This document shows, in pieces, positions 34,335-45,180 of a stretch of DNA of 64,000 nt. The position numbers and the translations under genes are program-made. Under the pieces are notes generated by a model. It ran no database searches. It worked only from the letters and a program-made list of their open reading frames with translations, and had not been told where the DNA came from. This stretch comes from Cephalopachus bancanus (lineage: Eukaryota; Chordata; Mammalia; Primates; Tarsiidae): positions 1,922,001 to 1,986,000 of the forward strand of contig JAPVLO010000059.1 in NCBI GenBank assembly GCA_027257055.1. Reading direction: 5' to 3'. How positions within the stretch are numbered: position 1 is the stretch's first letter; every line of letters starts with the position of its first letter.

Positions 34335-35055
34335 CTGTTTCAATGAAAGGGGAAGTTGTAAAAAGGTCAGGGATTACACATATGCCTTGAAGAAATCATC
34401 TGACCATTTTTGTTTTCTGTGTTATCTTCCTTTCTCACAAACATCCCAGTGCAGGTTTTGTTTTCGTGTGTGTTTCTCTCCCTTTTCCCCAATTCAGACA
34501 GAAGCAGACCCATGGATTCTGAGAAACAAATTCCTGGCTAAGTACAGAGCACAAAGTTTCACAGAGTGTTTACAAAGCAAATTGTTTTAAGTCCCAGAAA
34601 CTAGGAAAAGCTCAGGCTGTGGAAGGGGAAGGAGGACACAAGAAGGCATGACCTTGGGACATAGAAGGAATAGAAGAACCTGAGTCCTCACAGGATCCCC
34701 ATCTAGAGTATCAGGTGGCCAGTTGAAAGTTTACCAAACAACAAGTGAGGACCACCACTGGCCAGCATCCCCAAACCTCAGTTACCATGCCCAGCTTTGA
34801 CTGACTCTTCTCTAGATAACTCAACACTGTGTTGTCTGGGAAACCAACTAGCCCTCCAAACAGAGGATGGGGAACTTACATAAGGCAGTAAGAAAGGGAG
34901 GCTTTTCCTCCTGACTGGGATGAACCTGAACAGAATGAACTAGGAATTTCCCTAGAAGCCCAGGGTAGCAGTACAAAAAGGGCACACCACCCCTCTGAGG
35001 TATATTGTGTTCATTTGGCAACTGTCTAGCCTGTTTTCCAGGATAGCCTTAAGTG
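34335..35055. other. No gene seen
   Basis: Purine-rich in 34600-34960. The 67-codon ORF at 34387 has no domain and no context suggests an exon. Confidence 0.5.
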
Positions 35056-35059
35056 AAAC

Positions 35060-35468
35060 TAGTTGACCCTTAAACTGCACAGCTCCACTTATATATGGAT
35101 TTTCTTTCCCTCTGCCATGCCTGAGACAGCAAGACCAAGCCCTTCTCTTCCTCCTCCCCCTCAGTCTACTCAGTGTGAAGACAAGGATGAAGACCTTTAT
35201 GATACACGTCCACTTAATGAATATTAAATATATTTTCTCTTCCTTATCATTTTCTTAATAACATTTTCTTTTCTCTAGCTTACTTTATCATAAGAACACA
35301 GTATATAACACATATAAAAAATATGTAATAGATCGTTTATCAGTAGGGCTTCCAGTCAAAGGTAGACTATTTATAGTTAAGTTTTGGGGAGTTGAAAGTT
35401 ATACATGGATTTTTTACTGCACTGGGGTCAGTGCCCCTAATGCCTGTGATATTCAAGGGCCAACTGTA
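35060..35468 (+). mobile_element. Tigger/pogo-like non-autonomous DNA element
   Basis: Starts AGTTGACCCTTAAACTGCAC and ends with the inverted counterpart CAAGGGCCAACTGTA. The interior 'TAGCTTACTTTATCATAAGA', 'ACACAGTATATAACACATAT' and 'GGGCTTCCAGTCAAAGGTAG' matches the 3' segment of a Tigger-derived family (MER8-like). Internally deleted; encodes no transposase. Confidence 0.8.
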
Positions 35469-35539
35469 TTCTGTTTGTTCCCCAATGTTAACCTGATCTT
35501 CCACTTGTCCTGACTTCTAAAATGGAGAGGATAGTTCCA

Positions 35540-35790
35540 GGATATAGTGGAGTGCTTAGATCTATCTGTTGACCCTGGCACTCAAAGCCTCACTAGTATA
35601 ACTGCCCCTGCCCTTTATCTCTCACTGTACTTAAAATCCAACACTCAAGCTAAACAGGAATTATGCTGCTGCCTATACATATCTGCACGCTTACCTCCTA
35701 CTAGTTTTTACTCAAGCAAGTCTTCCTATCTGGAAGGCTCTCCTTTCTCCTGCTTTACCTCTTGATAATTCATCCACCTATGAGCGAGAA
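35540..35790 (+). repeat. L2 LINE 3' region remnant (weak)
   Basis: Pyrimidine-rich 'CTTCCTATCTGGAAGGCTCT' corresponds to the 'ctgcctggaatgctct' part of L2, with degraded flanks. The terminus is not visible. Confidence 0.45.
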
Positions 35791-35859
35791 CTCTTAATAT
35801 CTGAAAGGACTCGCAAATGAAATGGGATGGCCTAGTTAAGACTTTATCAGATAAAGTTG

Positions 35860-36420
35860 GATTAAAACAATAAAAATAATCATGGTTAACTGGTGTCAGG
35901 AACTATGCTAAGTAGGTACCATCCATTATTCTCATAATCACCTCAAGAGGGAGATTTAATAATCCTCATTTTATAGATCAGGCCCAGGAGGGTAAAAGAA
36001 CATGCCTACAATCACTTAGCCGGGATTCTGACCAAAGCAATAGGGTTTTATTTTTTTAATTTTTTAATTTTTTATTTTTTGAGTTGGAGTCTCACTCTGT
36101 CGCCCAGATTGGAGTGCAGTGGCTGCTCCCGGCCACCGCAGCCTCGACCTGCTGGGCTCCGGCGATCCTTCTGCCTCAGACTTCCAAGTAGCTGGAGCTA
36201 TAGGCGTGCACTACCACGCCCAGCTAATTTTTTATTGTAGAGATGAGGTCTCGCCTGCCCAGGCAGGTCTTGAACCCACGGGCTCAGGCAATCTACTCAC
36301 CTCAGCCTCCCAAAGGCACGGGATTACAGGCTGAGCCACCGAGCCTGGCTAGCAATAGGGTTTTAGAGCTAGCTGTTAGCCCATATCCTCTATGCCTCTA
36401 ATGGTCCTTCCAACACTGTT
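35860..36420 (-). repeat. MIR SINE, split by an Alu
   Basis: 'GGAACTATGCTAAGTAGGTA', 'ATAATCCTCATTTTATAGAT' and 'CTACAATCACTTAGCCGGGA' run up to 36035. After the Alu and its duplication, 'GAGCTAGCTGTTAGCCCATA' continues the reversed MIR. Confidence 0.78.
36051..36350 (-). repeat. Lineage-specific Alu inserted in a MIR
   Basis: Perfect 15-base duplication AGCAATAGGGTTTTA at 36036-36050 and 36351-36365. On its sense strand it reads GGGCAGGCGAGACC (intermediate junction) and has TTAGC. The T-rich end (36051-36080) is a T/A-interrupted tail. The 71-codon ORF inside it is an Alu artefact. Confidence 0.96.
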
Positions 36421-36555
36421 GATCCCAGAATTTTATAAAGTGACTGTTCTTCCCTGGTGCCCCTTTTAAATGCCTAACTGGAAGTTGACTCCTCCTTCTT
36501 CTGGAAGTTATCTCATTGGCCTTACCTGACATTTTTGAATATTCATCTCATCAAG

Positions 36556-36710
36556 TATACATAATCCCCAACTTACAATGGTTCATCTTATGATTTTTTG
36601 ACTTGACAATGTGTTTATGGGGTATTAAATGCATTTTCACCTATTATATATTTGATTTATGATGGCTGTATTGGGGTAGAACCTGATAATAAGTCAAGGA
36701 GCATGTGTAT
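36556..36710 (+). mobile_element. Tigger/pogo-like short DNA element
   Basis: 'ATCCCCAACTTACAATGGTT' at the start and 'GATAATAAGTCAAGGAGCAT' at the end are the inverted ends of a Tigger-type family; 'TATTAAATGCATTTTC' and 'ATTTATGATGG' occupy the middle. Internally deleted. Confidence 0.75.
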
Positions 36711-36719
36711 TGGGTAAGT

Positions 36720-37610
36720 TCCTAGAAAGCAGGAACTCTGGCTGATTCACCCATGGAGCAACCAGACTGCCTGAGATGCAGGAGATATTAAAGATTTATT
36801 CTTGAATGAACATCTTCTCAATGACTCCACAGTAGCAATACTCTATAAATAGTGTTGGTGGGTGTTGAAGAGTGCTCATCAAACAATCATCAGGAGCAAA
36901 AGTCATGGTTTCTCACAGTAACAGACGAACCCCCTTTGTTTGCTGGGAGTGCCCTGATTCTGATGAGCGGACCAACTGGACAATCTGTTATTACCAGGCT
37001 CAGGGTAGGACTGAGAGCCTTCTTCTTCAGCCACATCACATGGTTATAAAATTCTCTGTGATTGTTTAAAACCATGAAATTCTTCACTTGTCATGGTGCA
37101 AATAAAGTCAGTTACTTTGGCACGTGGACAAGTCCAGAATTGTGTTATTTTAAAAACTGGTTTTTAAAAATCTGAAGTTATTTCCACCTTCAGGCTTAAG
37201 CTTTCCTAACTTAATGCATTGACCTTGAGTAGTTCTAGTTCCATCATTTCAAGGAGTCACTGTTCTCATATTGTGACAAAAATACCACAGATCACTGGGA
37301 TTGCTCTTTCTTGGGGTAGAAGGAGCTGAAAGGACAGAGTTTAACTTGAAACTGGAGTAAATTCATTCCATTGTTACTCATGGTAAAGCCACTACTCCTT
37401 CTCTTATTCTTAAAACCAAAAGGTATAATCATGCAAAAGGTATGCCATCAGCTATGCCAATTAGACAAAATGAAAACAAAGACCACTATTCCCTTATTTC
37501 ACTTAATTTTGTTCTAATATTATTGCATGTATGACATCAAAAAATTATTTGCCTTTTGTCCAACAACAAGGACAAAAGAATAATTCTATAAAAGCCATTT
37601 ATGGTTAAGA
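36720..37610. other. No gene seen
   Basis: Three overlapping 65-codon ORFs at 36852-37087 on both strands have no domain. No repeat recognised. Confidence 0.5.
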
Positions 37611-37614
37611 TCCT

Positions 37615-37909
37615 GGCCAGGCACAGTGGCTCAAGTTATAATCCCAGCACTTTGGGAGGCCAAGGTAAGGGAATTGCCTGAGGCCACAGGTTCAAGAACA
37701 GCCTGGGCAACTTGGTGAGACCTCATCTCTACAATAAATCAAAAAATTAGCCACGTATGGTAGCACGTGCTTGTAGTTCCGGCTACTTGGAAGGCTGAGG
37801 CGGAAGGATCACCTGAGCCCAGCAGGTCAAGACTGCGGTGGCCAGGAGCATGCCACCGCACTCCAGTCTGGGTGACAGAGTGAGACTCCAACTCAAAAAA
37901 AAAAAAAAA
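37615..37909 (+). repeat. Alu, transitional form with undeleted junction
   Basis: Left arm still reads CCCAGCACTTTGGGAGGCC (ancestral), while the middle reads CTACAATAAATCAAAAAATT and the end GAGACTCCAACTC. The junction GGGCAACTTGGTGAGACC is intact and the right arm has GTAGTTCC. It looks like a step between AluJ and the derived copies. A duplication is not clear. Confidence 0.92.
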
Positions 37910-37984
37910 GGATCCCACTGCTACAAGCCAGGAATATGTAAGAGCTCAAATTTCTGTGGATTCTATTTCTAAAATGTAGTCTGA

Positions 37985-38700
37985 AGATGTCCACTTCCTT
38001 CCATCTCAAATCTGACCACCCCAGGTCAGACTACCATTGTGTCTTACCTGGGGAGTCATGCAATATCTGCTCCTGGCCTCCCAACATCCCCTCCTCCCTC
38101 TAATTTCTTCTCCACACATGAGCCAGAGGGACCTGACACAGATATAAAGCAGGTTACTTCCACCCTCTGCTTCAATGGCCTTCCATTACACTGAGAATAA
38201 CCAAAACATTACCTGGCCTGCAAGACCCTGCATAATGTGATGTGGCACTGTCCAGATGGTAGTATCCATCCCAGGTCACTCTCCCTCAACCTCCTGCCTC
38301 CCCAGGCTCACTGGCCTCCTCTCATACCTGAGCACTCACTGTTCCTTTGGCTGGGGCTCTCTTCTCAGTCAACCAGGGGTGGTTTCCGCTCATTCTTTAA
38401 GTTACAGCTGAGTGTCACCTTCAGAATGTCCTCTCTGCCTACCCTTTCTACAAATACCTCTGCCTTCCCTCACCTACCCCACTATTCCATTATAATTGTT
38501 TTCTTCTTGTTATTTTAAAAATATAATCTGCAATGATCTTCTTTGTAATGACTTATTTATTTTCCATTTTCCCTACTGGAATGTAAGTTCCATGAAGGAA
38601 CAGACCTTGTTTGTCTTGTTTGGCATTTTTACCCCCTATTAACCTGGAACACATCATATTTACCTAGATAACATCTGTGCAATGAGTACATAAGTGAACG
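37985..38700 (+). repeat. Long L2 LINE 3' region
   Basis: About 700 bases in consensus order: 'CACATGAGCCAGAGGGACCT', 'TGCTTCAATGGCCTTCCATT', 'GGCCTGCAAGACCCTGCATA', 'CACTGGCCTCC', 'GAATGTCCTCTCTGCCTACC', 'GGAATGTAAGTTCCATGAAG'. This is the longest and clearest L2 in the window. The ORF at 38237-38518 lies inside it and is L2-derived or chance. Confidence 0.9.
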
Positions 38701-38704
38701 CCAA

Positions 38705-39095
38705 GTTCCATCACATTGCAAGGTCTGTCATTATCTGAGCCCCTTCCATTTCTTCCAACTTCATCAACCAGCACTGTCGCACATGAGCCTCTTGTTGTAT
38801 GAACAAGTCACTTTTTCTTATCTCTTATGCCTCTTGCTAGGACAGCATTCTCTTCTTCCCCACTCAAGTCTGACTCTGCTCAAGGCTCAGCTTGTTACTT
38901 CCTCTAGGATTTCAAAAGAATATCTGAGTGCCCCAAGGCAAAGTTAAATATAGCAACAATTTGTTAAATTATCTGCCTATTGGTGGGTGAACCCCCAAAG
39001 TGTATGTATCAGGATTGAATCATATCTGTATCTTTAGCACAATGCCTGGCACACAGGAGGTGTTCAATAAATGTTTGCCAAATGAGTGAGTTCAC
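38705..39095 (+). repeat. Second L2 3' end, tandem with the first
   Basis: 'GCCCCTTCCATTTCTTCC', 'TTGCTAGGACAGCATTCTC', 'CACAATGCCTGGCACACAGG', 'AGGTGTTCAATAAATGTTTG' and 'CCAAATGAGTGAG' give a complete L2 terminus immediately after the previous copy, in the same orientation. Confidence 0.85.
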
Positions 39096-39099
39096 TTTA

Positions 39100-40190
39100 A
39101 TTACTATTTCCTGAGTAACCACAATATCCCAGTCACTAGGCTCAGTGGAGAATAAGGCTGAGGGCTTCCAACGTGGGCAGCCACAAAGCAGCTGAAACAA
39201 CTACAACCGCAATGCACGGAAGACCATTTAGTGCAGAAGTACAAAGTGTTGCGGGTGTGTGAAAAAAGGACGGATGCCAGGTGAGACATACAGCAAAAAG
39301 AAATGTGACACTGGGTGAATGAGCCAGCACTTTCCACTTTTACTTTTAACACTTTGGAGACATTTAGTCCAAAATGATCTGAGGGTTCTCACTTGTGGTT
39401 CCAAGAGAGCCTCTAGGTCCCTCAGTCTATACAGTTGGCATATACAGTCCCAGATTCCTCATGAGACACAAGGTAAGAATCTTCAAATCCAAAGTTGGTT
39501 ATTTTGGAAAATTAATGCTAAATAAGTAAGAACTTTAAAAAAATCCCTTCACCTTTATGTGTAATGAAGCATATCTTGACAATAAAGAGCGCTCATGTCA
39601 ATAACACTCCCTGTATACAGCTTCAGTTTTTTCCATTCTTAGGTTCATGAAGACCATTGTCACTAACACCATTATAGGATTCAAGAGGGATTGAAATGAA
39701 ATAAAAATAACATACAGGATAATTTTTAAAAGAAAAGACAGAGATTGGAGAGACAGAGACAGACAGATAAACAGGTAGGGAGGGAGAAATAACATACCTA
39801 CATATCAAGGTACATAAGTCCTGTGTTTGATAAAATTACTACTAGACTCAGGGATACATTGAGCCACATCATACATATCACGCATTTGAGAAGATACCTT
39901 ATGGGGGGGAACTGTCAAAAGTCAAACAACTCCCAGACTTTTTCTTTCTGAGCACATGTAACAATATTATTCACCCCTATAATAAGAAAATTATGAAGCT
40001 TATGACCTCAATGCTCCTTTAAAAAAACAAACACAGTATACTTTTCAGCTGGACTCAGTTCTCTGGTCTTTGCATTCACCTCTCTAGTCAGCACTCTGCT
40101 CCCAGGTTTACCCACTACCACAAGAAAGGAGACAGCTGTGTTTCTATAGTTGACAGATATATTTTTGATTGATAAATACATCGTATATTG
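39100..40190. other. No gene seen
   Basis: ORFs of 61 to 82 codons overlap on both strands (39104-39352, 39598-39808) without domains. A short GA/CA-rich patch lies near 39740-39790. Confidence 0.5.
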
Positions 40191-40194
40191 CTGG

Positions 40195-40690
40195 GGAGGA
40201 GAGATCACCTCTACTCTTGTCCTTGGTTCTCATGTGGGCTTTGGCAGGATCTAAAACCAAACTGACCTAATACAGATTAACAAGAGAAAAACATACACGT
40301 TTTACTAATTTTACACTTTTGTGGGGAGATCTTTACAAGACAGCAAAGTTTGAAGAAGTGGTCAAAGCAAGATGCTTTTATACCTTTAAGACCAAAAAAA
40401 GAGATAAATTTTAAATTCGTGAGAAATGACAGAACAAAAAGATCTGGCTAGGGCAGTAAATTCTATAGGAGTCATTAGGAGATATATATGAGGGTATAAA
40501 ACTAAAGGATGATATGGGTTACTTTGGGAAATATATTTATTCAGACATGTTGCAGCACCAAATCCCAGTGTCCAGCAATGAGGAATATTCTCTCATCCCT
40601 GCATGAAGAAGGCATACCTCCAAAATAATCTTGATGACTTGCTACATGTACAAGACAGCTCAGCTAGTCCTCTGCAATTATAGTTTCTCC
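40195..40690 (+). mobile_element. LTR-like repeat, family unassigned
   Basis: 'GGATCTAAAACCAAACTGAC', 'CTAATACAGATTAACAAGAG', 'GTGGGGAGATCTTTACAAGA', 'GATGCTTTTATACC', 'AGCACCAAATCCCAGTGTCC' and 'GAAGGCATACCTCC' have the look of a mammalian endogenous retrovirus LTR that I have seen as a repeat but cannot name. The ends are not defined. Confidence 0.4.
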
Positions 40691-42205
40691 AGTGTTTTAA
40701 GCTACAAATAATCAATATGTCAATTCAGCATACTTTAGGATGGCACATCCTTTACCCCCTCAATATATTCACTGCACCCCCCCCAGGAATATGTTTTCCT
40801 TTGTGCTTTGCTGGGTTATTAAGTTCCAACCAATTTTAATTATATCTTGCTTGAGCATAGTACTGTCACTTCCAAAAAGCAGATCACTTTCTGAGTTAGA
40901 AGGCATATCTGGTTTCTCTCCTAGCAGACGCTTCTGAGGCAGAAAGGAAGCAATTTCTGTGCGTGTGCATAAATGGGCCTCTTATCAGATATGTGCTCAC
41001 ATTTCTGTTTCAAATTTAAGTCCCTTGGTCCCTAAGTGAGGCCAGGGTTTTGCTGGGAATAAGAAAGGCATCTCTTCAAATGATGCCATAGGCAAAAAAT
41101 CTGAACTCATTTTTTTGGGGGAAAAAGTCCCATTAAACCACTATGCTAAACACTAAACAATGCAGCATCAAAGACAACTTTTCATTTAATTTTTACCACT
41201 GAGTAGCCATGTAGCCATAAGAAAGTCATCAACCAACCAATGTTCACTAAATACCAACTTTGTTAGAATTTGCTTGATATAAAGAATGTCCACAGTCAGT
41301 GCTTTGATTGCAATTATCTTTTAAATGTCCTTAATCATTCCAAATAACTATAAATGACTTTCTCTTCAGAATAGCAAAAAACTGATTTGAACACACAATG
41401 TAGAATTATTGAAAAGATTATGAGCTAAACCCTATTTTTTACAAGTCAATTGGCTTCTAGGGGAGAGAGGGATACAGAGAGAGATAGAAAGGGGGAGAGG
41501 TTTATATCTTTCAGAATTTCAGCAGTCAATAGTGAAACTAACAGAATCACTAAAAGATCACAGATGAGAACTTTAAATGAAAATAACAAGGAAACAAAGC
41601 AAAATTCAATTAGTGACCTTTAAGAATGCGAGATCAAAAGAGAAACTGAAACCTTTTTGAGATTTCCCTTTAAGCCAGATAAAATTTCATTTTTAAAAAA
41701 TCCATAATGAAGACCAGAGCAATCAGCTACCTCACCAAAGTTGAACTCAAATTTAGTCATGTAAGTCACCAAGAACCCATTAAATTTAGTTGCCAGGGGA
41801 ACAGAAAGGAGGGCAGTATTTCTTTCAAACTCCACCAGCTTTAGTCAGCTAAATTCAAGATCAAAGAGGGTTGTTTAATATCCCCACTTGAAGCTCTTAC
41901 TGTCTTAGTATATTTTAAAATAAAATAAAAACCCAACAATAAAAGAGCTCAATTAAGCCTAATTTGTGTGCTTCAACATCTGGTTGGGTGACTGCTCTCC
42001 GCACTTCACATTTCTACAGTAAAACATTGCACTTTTTAATTAAGACCACTCATTCTGTTTTCGCTGAACCAACCAATAATGAGGTTATTGTTTGGATACA
42101 AAACTCTCCAGGATAAGGCTTCATGTAACAAAGGACTTTTTCTTTCAAGTGCCAGGCAATCATTGGTTCTGAGTATAGGATGCTCCCTCTACCTCAAACC
42201 TCATC
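40690..42205. other. No gene seen; candidate conserved block 41930-42140
   Basis: A C-run lies at about 40777-40784 and a GA-rich patch at 41460-41505. The block 41930-42140 has no repeat signature and clusters CAATTAAG, TTTTAATTAAG, CCAATAAT, ATTGTTTGG and AACAAAGG, which resemble homeodomain, CCAAT and SOX/FOX sites. The 71-codon ORF at 41620 has no domain. Confidence 0.4.
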
Positions 42206-42214
42206 AAAACTTTA

Positions 42215-42520
42215 CTTGATTTTTATTTTATTTTATCTTATTTTTATAGTCAGCATCTTACTCCATCACCTAGGCTGTAGTACAGTGGCACACTTACGGC
42301 TCACTGTAGCCTCAAATCCCCAGGTTCAGGTGATTCTTCCACCTCAGCTTCCAGAATGGCTGGGACCATAGGTACGTACCACCACACCCTGTTAATTTTT
42401 TTTTTTTTTTTTGTAGCGATAAGGTCTCACTATGTTGCATAGGCTGGTCTCCGAATCCTGGACTTGAGCAATCCTCTTGCCTCGGTTTCCCTAAGTGCTG
42501 GGATTATAGGCCTCAACTTT
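42215..42520 (-). repeat. AluJ-like full-length Alu
   Basis: Reversed old Alu: 'GGCTCACTGTAGCCTCAAAT', 'GTTCAGGTGATTCTTCCACC', a 16-base T run in the middle linker, 'TGTTGCATAGGCTGGTCTCC' and 'AAGTGCTGGGATTATAGGC'. It ends 'CAGCATCTTACTCCATCACC' rather than the GAGTTGGAGTC spelling. Divergence is high. Confidence 0.93.
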
Positions 42521-42524
42521 ATTT

Positions 42525-43160
42525 TAGAGATGCTAAGATATCATTGCCACTGTATGCTACCTAGAAATAAATGCATGCATGCCCCCACACACAATATCTC
42601 AATAATTGCACATATGGTCATATAGGTTTTGTGTTGTATGGTAATATAGAACAGAATCTTTGGTAAATCACAAACTTTCTTTCTTGAGATTGAGACATCC
42701 ATGGTTTCTCTACTTTGCTAGGATTAGATTTAAAACATAAGAGGACCAGACCTCATCTGACCTTTTATGCCTACTTTAGTGATCAGAGTGAAACACAGAA
42801 GAATATGAGACACCAAAGTTACGCTTCTACTCAGTTAATGGTACCTATAAAGAAACTTCTTTTAATTAAATTTACCCTGAGCTCACTTCCTTTGCTCTGC
42901 CATGTATAATTAAATATGTTAGCAAGACAGAAATGTGAGATGCAGCAGCTTTCACACCCAAATTTCCAACTCCAAATTTACAAAAAGATAAATGTAATTT
43001 TTTTTAGTTCAAAGCCCATCATGCAGTATTTTACTTTCATTCTAAAAACTTTCAAAATTGTATGAAAAGAAGAAAATGAAAAGGAGTGGTAAAATTGGTA
43101 ATAAAGGATGCATTTTCAGGAAAAGCATTTTCTAGGAGTCCCTTCTTATGTGCAATTTTG
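42525..43160. other. No gene seen
   Basis: AT-rich sequence. The 64-codon ORF at 42715 has no domain. No repeat recognised. Confidence 0.5.
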
Positions 43161-43161
43161 T

Positions 43162-43982
43162 TTTCAGCAGTTTTAGTTACCCTTGGTCAACCATGGTCCA
43201 AAAATATTAAAAAGAAAATTCCAGAAATAAATAATTCATAAGTTTAAATTACACATCATTCAGAGTAGCTTGATGAAATCTCACTTGTCCTGTCTGGGAC
43301 GTGAATCTTCTGTTTGTCCAGTAGATCCATGCTGTATATGCTATCTGCCTGTTAGTCACTTAGTAGCTATCTCAGTTATCTGATCAACTGTCATGGTACT
43401 GCAATGCTGTGTTCAAGGAACCCTTATTTTAGCCAAGAATGGCCCCAATGCATAAGAGCAGTAACGCTAACAATTCAGGTATACCAAAGAGAAACCATAA
43501 AGTGCTTCCTTTAAGTGAAAATGTGAAAGTTCTCAATTTAATAAGAAAAGATAAAAAGTCTGTGTGCCAGTGTGTGCTACTGGGCATCATGGGTAAACTT
43601 AAAGCCCAGACTTCTTCACCACTATACAGTGCATTCATGTAACCAAAATCCATCTGTACTCCTAAAACTATTGAAATAATTTGTAGAAAGTTGTGCCCTG
43701 AGGTTGCTAAGATCTACAGTAAGAATGAATCTTCTATCTGTAAAATTGTGAAGAAGGAAAAATAAATTTGTGATAGTTTTACTACCATACCTAAGACTGC
43801 AAAAGTTATGGCCACAGTGTATGACGAGTTCTTAGTTAAGATGAAAAGCATTTAATTTTTTAGTGGAAAATGTGAGCAGAAATATGTTCTGATTGATGGC
43901 AATTGGATTCAGTACTATATTTGGTTTCAGGCATTCACTGGGGTTCTTGGAATATATCCCCCACAGATAAGCCAGACTACTA
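43162..43982 (+). pseudogene. Tigger3-like element with CENP-B-type domain fossil
   Basis: Opens 'TTTAGTTACCCTTGGTCAAC' and closes 'TATCCCCCACAGATAAGCC', the ends expected for a Tigger3-type pogo transposon (5' tip missing). The frame at 43439-43642 keeps a piece of the transposase DNA-binding domain: residues 22-41 read VLPLSENVKVLNLIRKDKKS, related to CENP-B. After about 41 codons the frame breaks; further homologous pieces follow in other frames (43700-43850). The DDE catalytic core is deleted outright, since the 3' end follows directly. Inactive fossil. Confidence 0.85.
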
Positions 43983-44112
43983 TCTGTCAAGCAAAAAGGA
44001 ACAGGTGCCCAGCCAAAGACACTGGTGCTGCTCAAAGAGACGTGAATCTCCCATTCTTTCTACTTCGCCAAAGGGTGCGTGTAGCGCCTGTTTCACTGAT
44101 CTCTCAACTTCT
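43983..44112 (+). other. Short unassigned stretch between Tigger and Alu
   Basis: Contains 'CACTGGTGCTGCTCAAAGAG' and 'CGCCTGTTTCACTGATCTC'. It may belong to the same pogo-type family, as similar sequence resumes after the Alu at 44374-44460, but I cannot prove it. Confidence 0.35.
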
Positions 44113-44126
44113 AAGAGTGAATCTGA

Positions 44127-44360
44127 GTGGATTGCCTGAGTCTGCAGGTTCGAGACCCGCCTGGGCAGCGAGACCTCATCTCTACAATAAATCAAAAAAT
44201 CAGCCGGGCATGGTAGCGCATGCCTGTAATTCCCGCTACTTGGAAGGCTGAGGCGGAAGGATCGCCAGAGCCCAACAGGTCGAGGCTGCCATGGCCGGGA
44301 GCAGCCACTGTACTCCAGTCTGGGCAACAGAGTGAGACTCCAACTCAAAAAAAAAAAAAA
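44127..44360 (+). repeat. 5'-truncated lineage-specific Alu
   Basis: Begins mid-left-arm at GTGGATTGCCTGAG. Perfect duplication of at least 13 bases: AGAGTGAATCTGA at 44114-44126 and 44361-44373. Markers GGGCAGCGAGACC, AATCAGCC and GTAATTCC place it in the derived subfamily. The clean 5' truncation with a duplication is what incomplete L1-mediated reverse transcription gives. A 141-codon reverse ORF spanning it is an artefact. Confidence 0.96.
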
Positions 44361-44642
44361 AGAGTGAATCTGAAAGCCACAATATTGATGCAAGGCAGGA
44401 AACATCTAACATCCAGGCACTAAAAAACCTTGAAGATAGAATCCAACCCCAACCATTCACGTCCTCTTTATGGTTAAATTCAATATTGTATTTTACCCTT
44501 TTTAATTTGGCACCCTTTAGAAATGTGAAACTTCCTCGTAAACATTGTTCTTTATATAAGGAAATAAAACAATTTTTTACTGTAGGCCTTTCTACTGTCC
44601 AAATATAACTAAGAAAGATCAGTGATGATTTACACTGGTTTT

Positions 44643-44936
44643 TCTTTGTTCTTTTTTTTGAGTTGGAGTCTCACTCTGTCGCCCAGACTGGAGTGCAGTG
44701 GCCACTCCCGGCCACCGCAGCCTCGACCTGCTGGGGTCTGGCGATCCTTCCGCCTCAGCCTTCCAAGTAGCTGGAACTACAGGCACGCGCTACCACGCCC
44801 GGCTAATTTTTGATTTATTGTAGAGATGAGGTCTTGCCAAGTTGCCCAGGCGGGTCTCGAACCCATGGGCTCAGGCAATCTACTCACCTCAGCCTCCCAA
44901 AGGCGCGGGATTACAGGCTGAGCCACCGAGCCCGGC
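44643..44936 (-). repeat. Lineage-specific Alu, undeleted-junction form
   Basis: Perfect 13-base duplication TTACACTGGTTTT at 44630-44642 and 44937-44949. Reads TGCCAAGTTGCCCAGGCG (undeleted junction), GGCTAATTTTTG and GGAACTACAGG. CpG-rich, so not very old despite the ancestral markers. The 63-codon ORF in it is an Alu artefact. Confidence 0.97.
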
Positions 44937-45180
44937 TTACACTGGTTTTATAATAGGTGAATAAATTCTTTTTTAAAAGCTGATTTTATATGCATTTGAA
45001 AACAAATCTGTGCAATTTCTAGGAAAAGACTCATTTGATTAAACAATTTTTGACCTTTAAGCTTTAATACTTTTTTCTTACCACAAAGGATTCTTCATGA
45101 CAGTTCAATCAGTTTACATCCAAAACATATGTACTTATGTAGATAAAACTTCATGGTAAACTGTCTTGTTACCAGTTTTT

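Noticed and set aside
43980..44405. 141-codon reverse-strand ORF, one of the longest in the window
   Set aside because: It runs through a reverse-complemented Alu (44127-44360). Unmethylated-spelling Alu antisense often gives open frames starting SWSLTLLPRLE; the same peptide occurs at several other Alus here.
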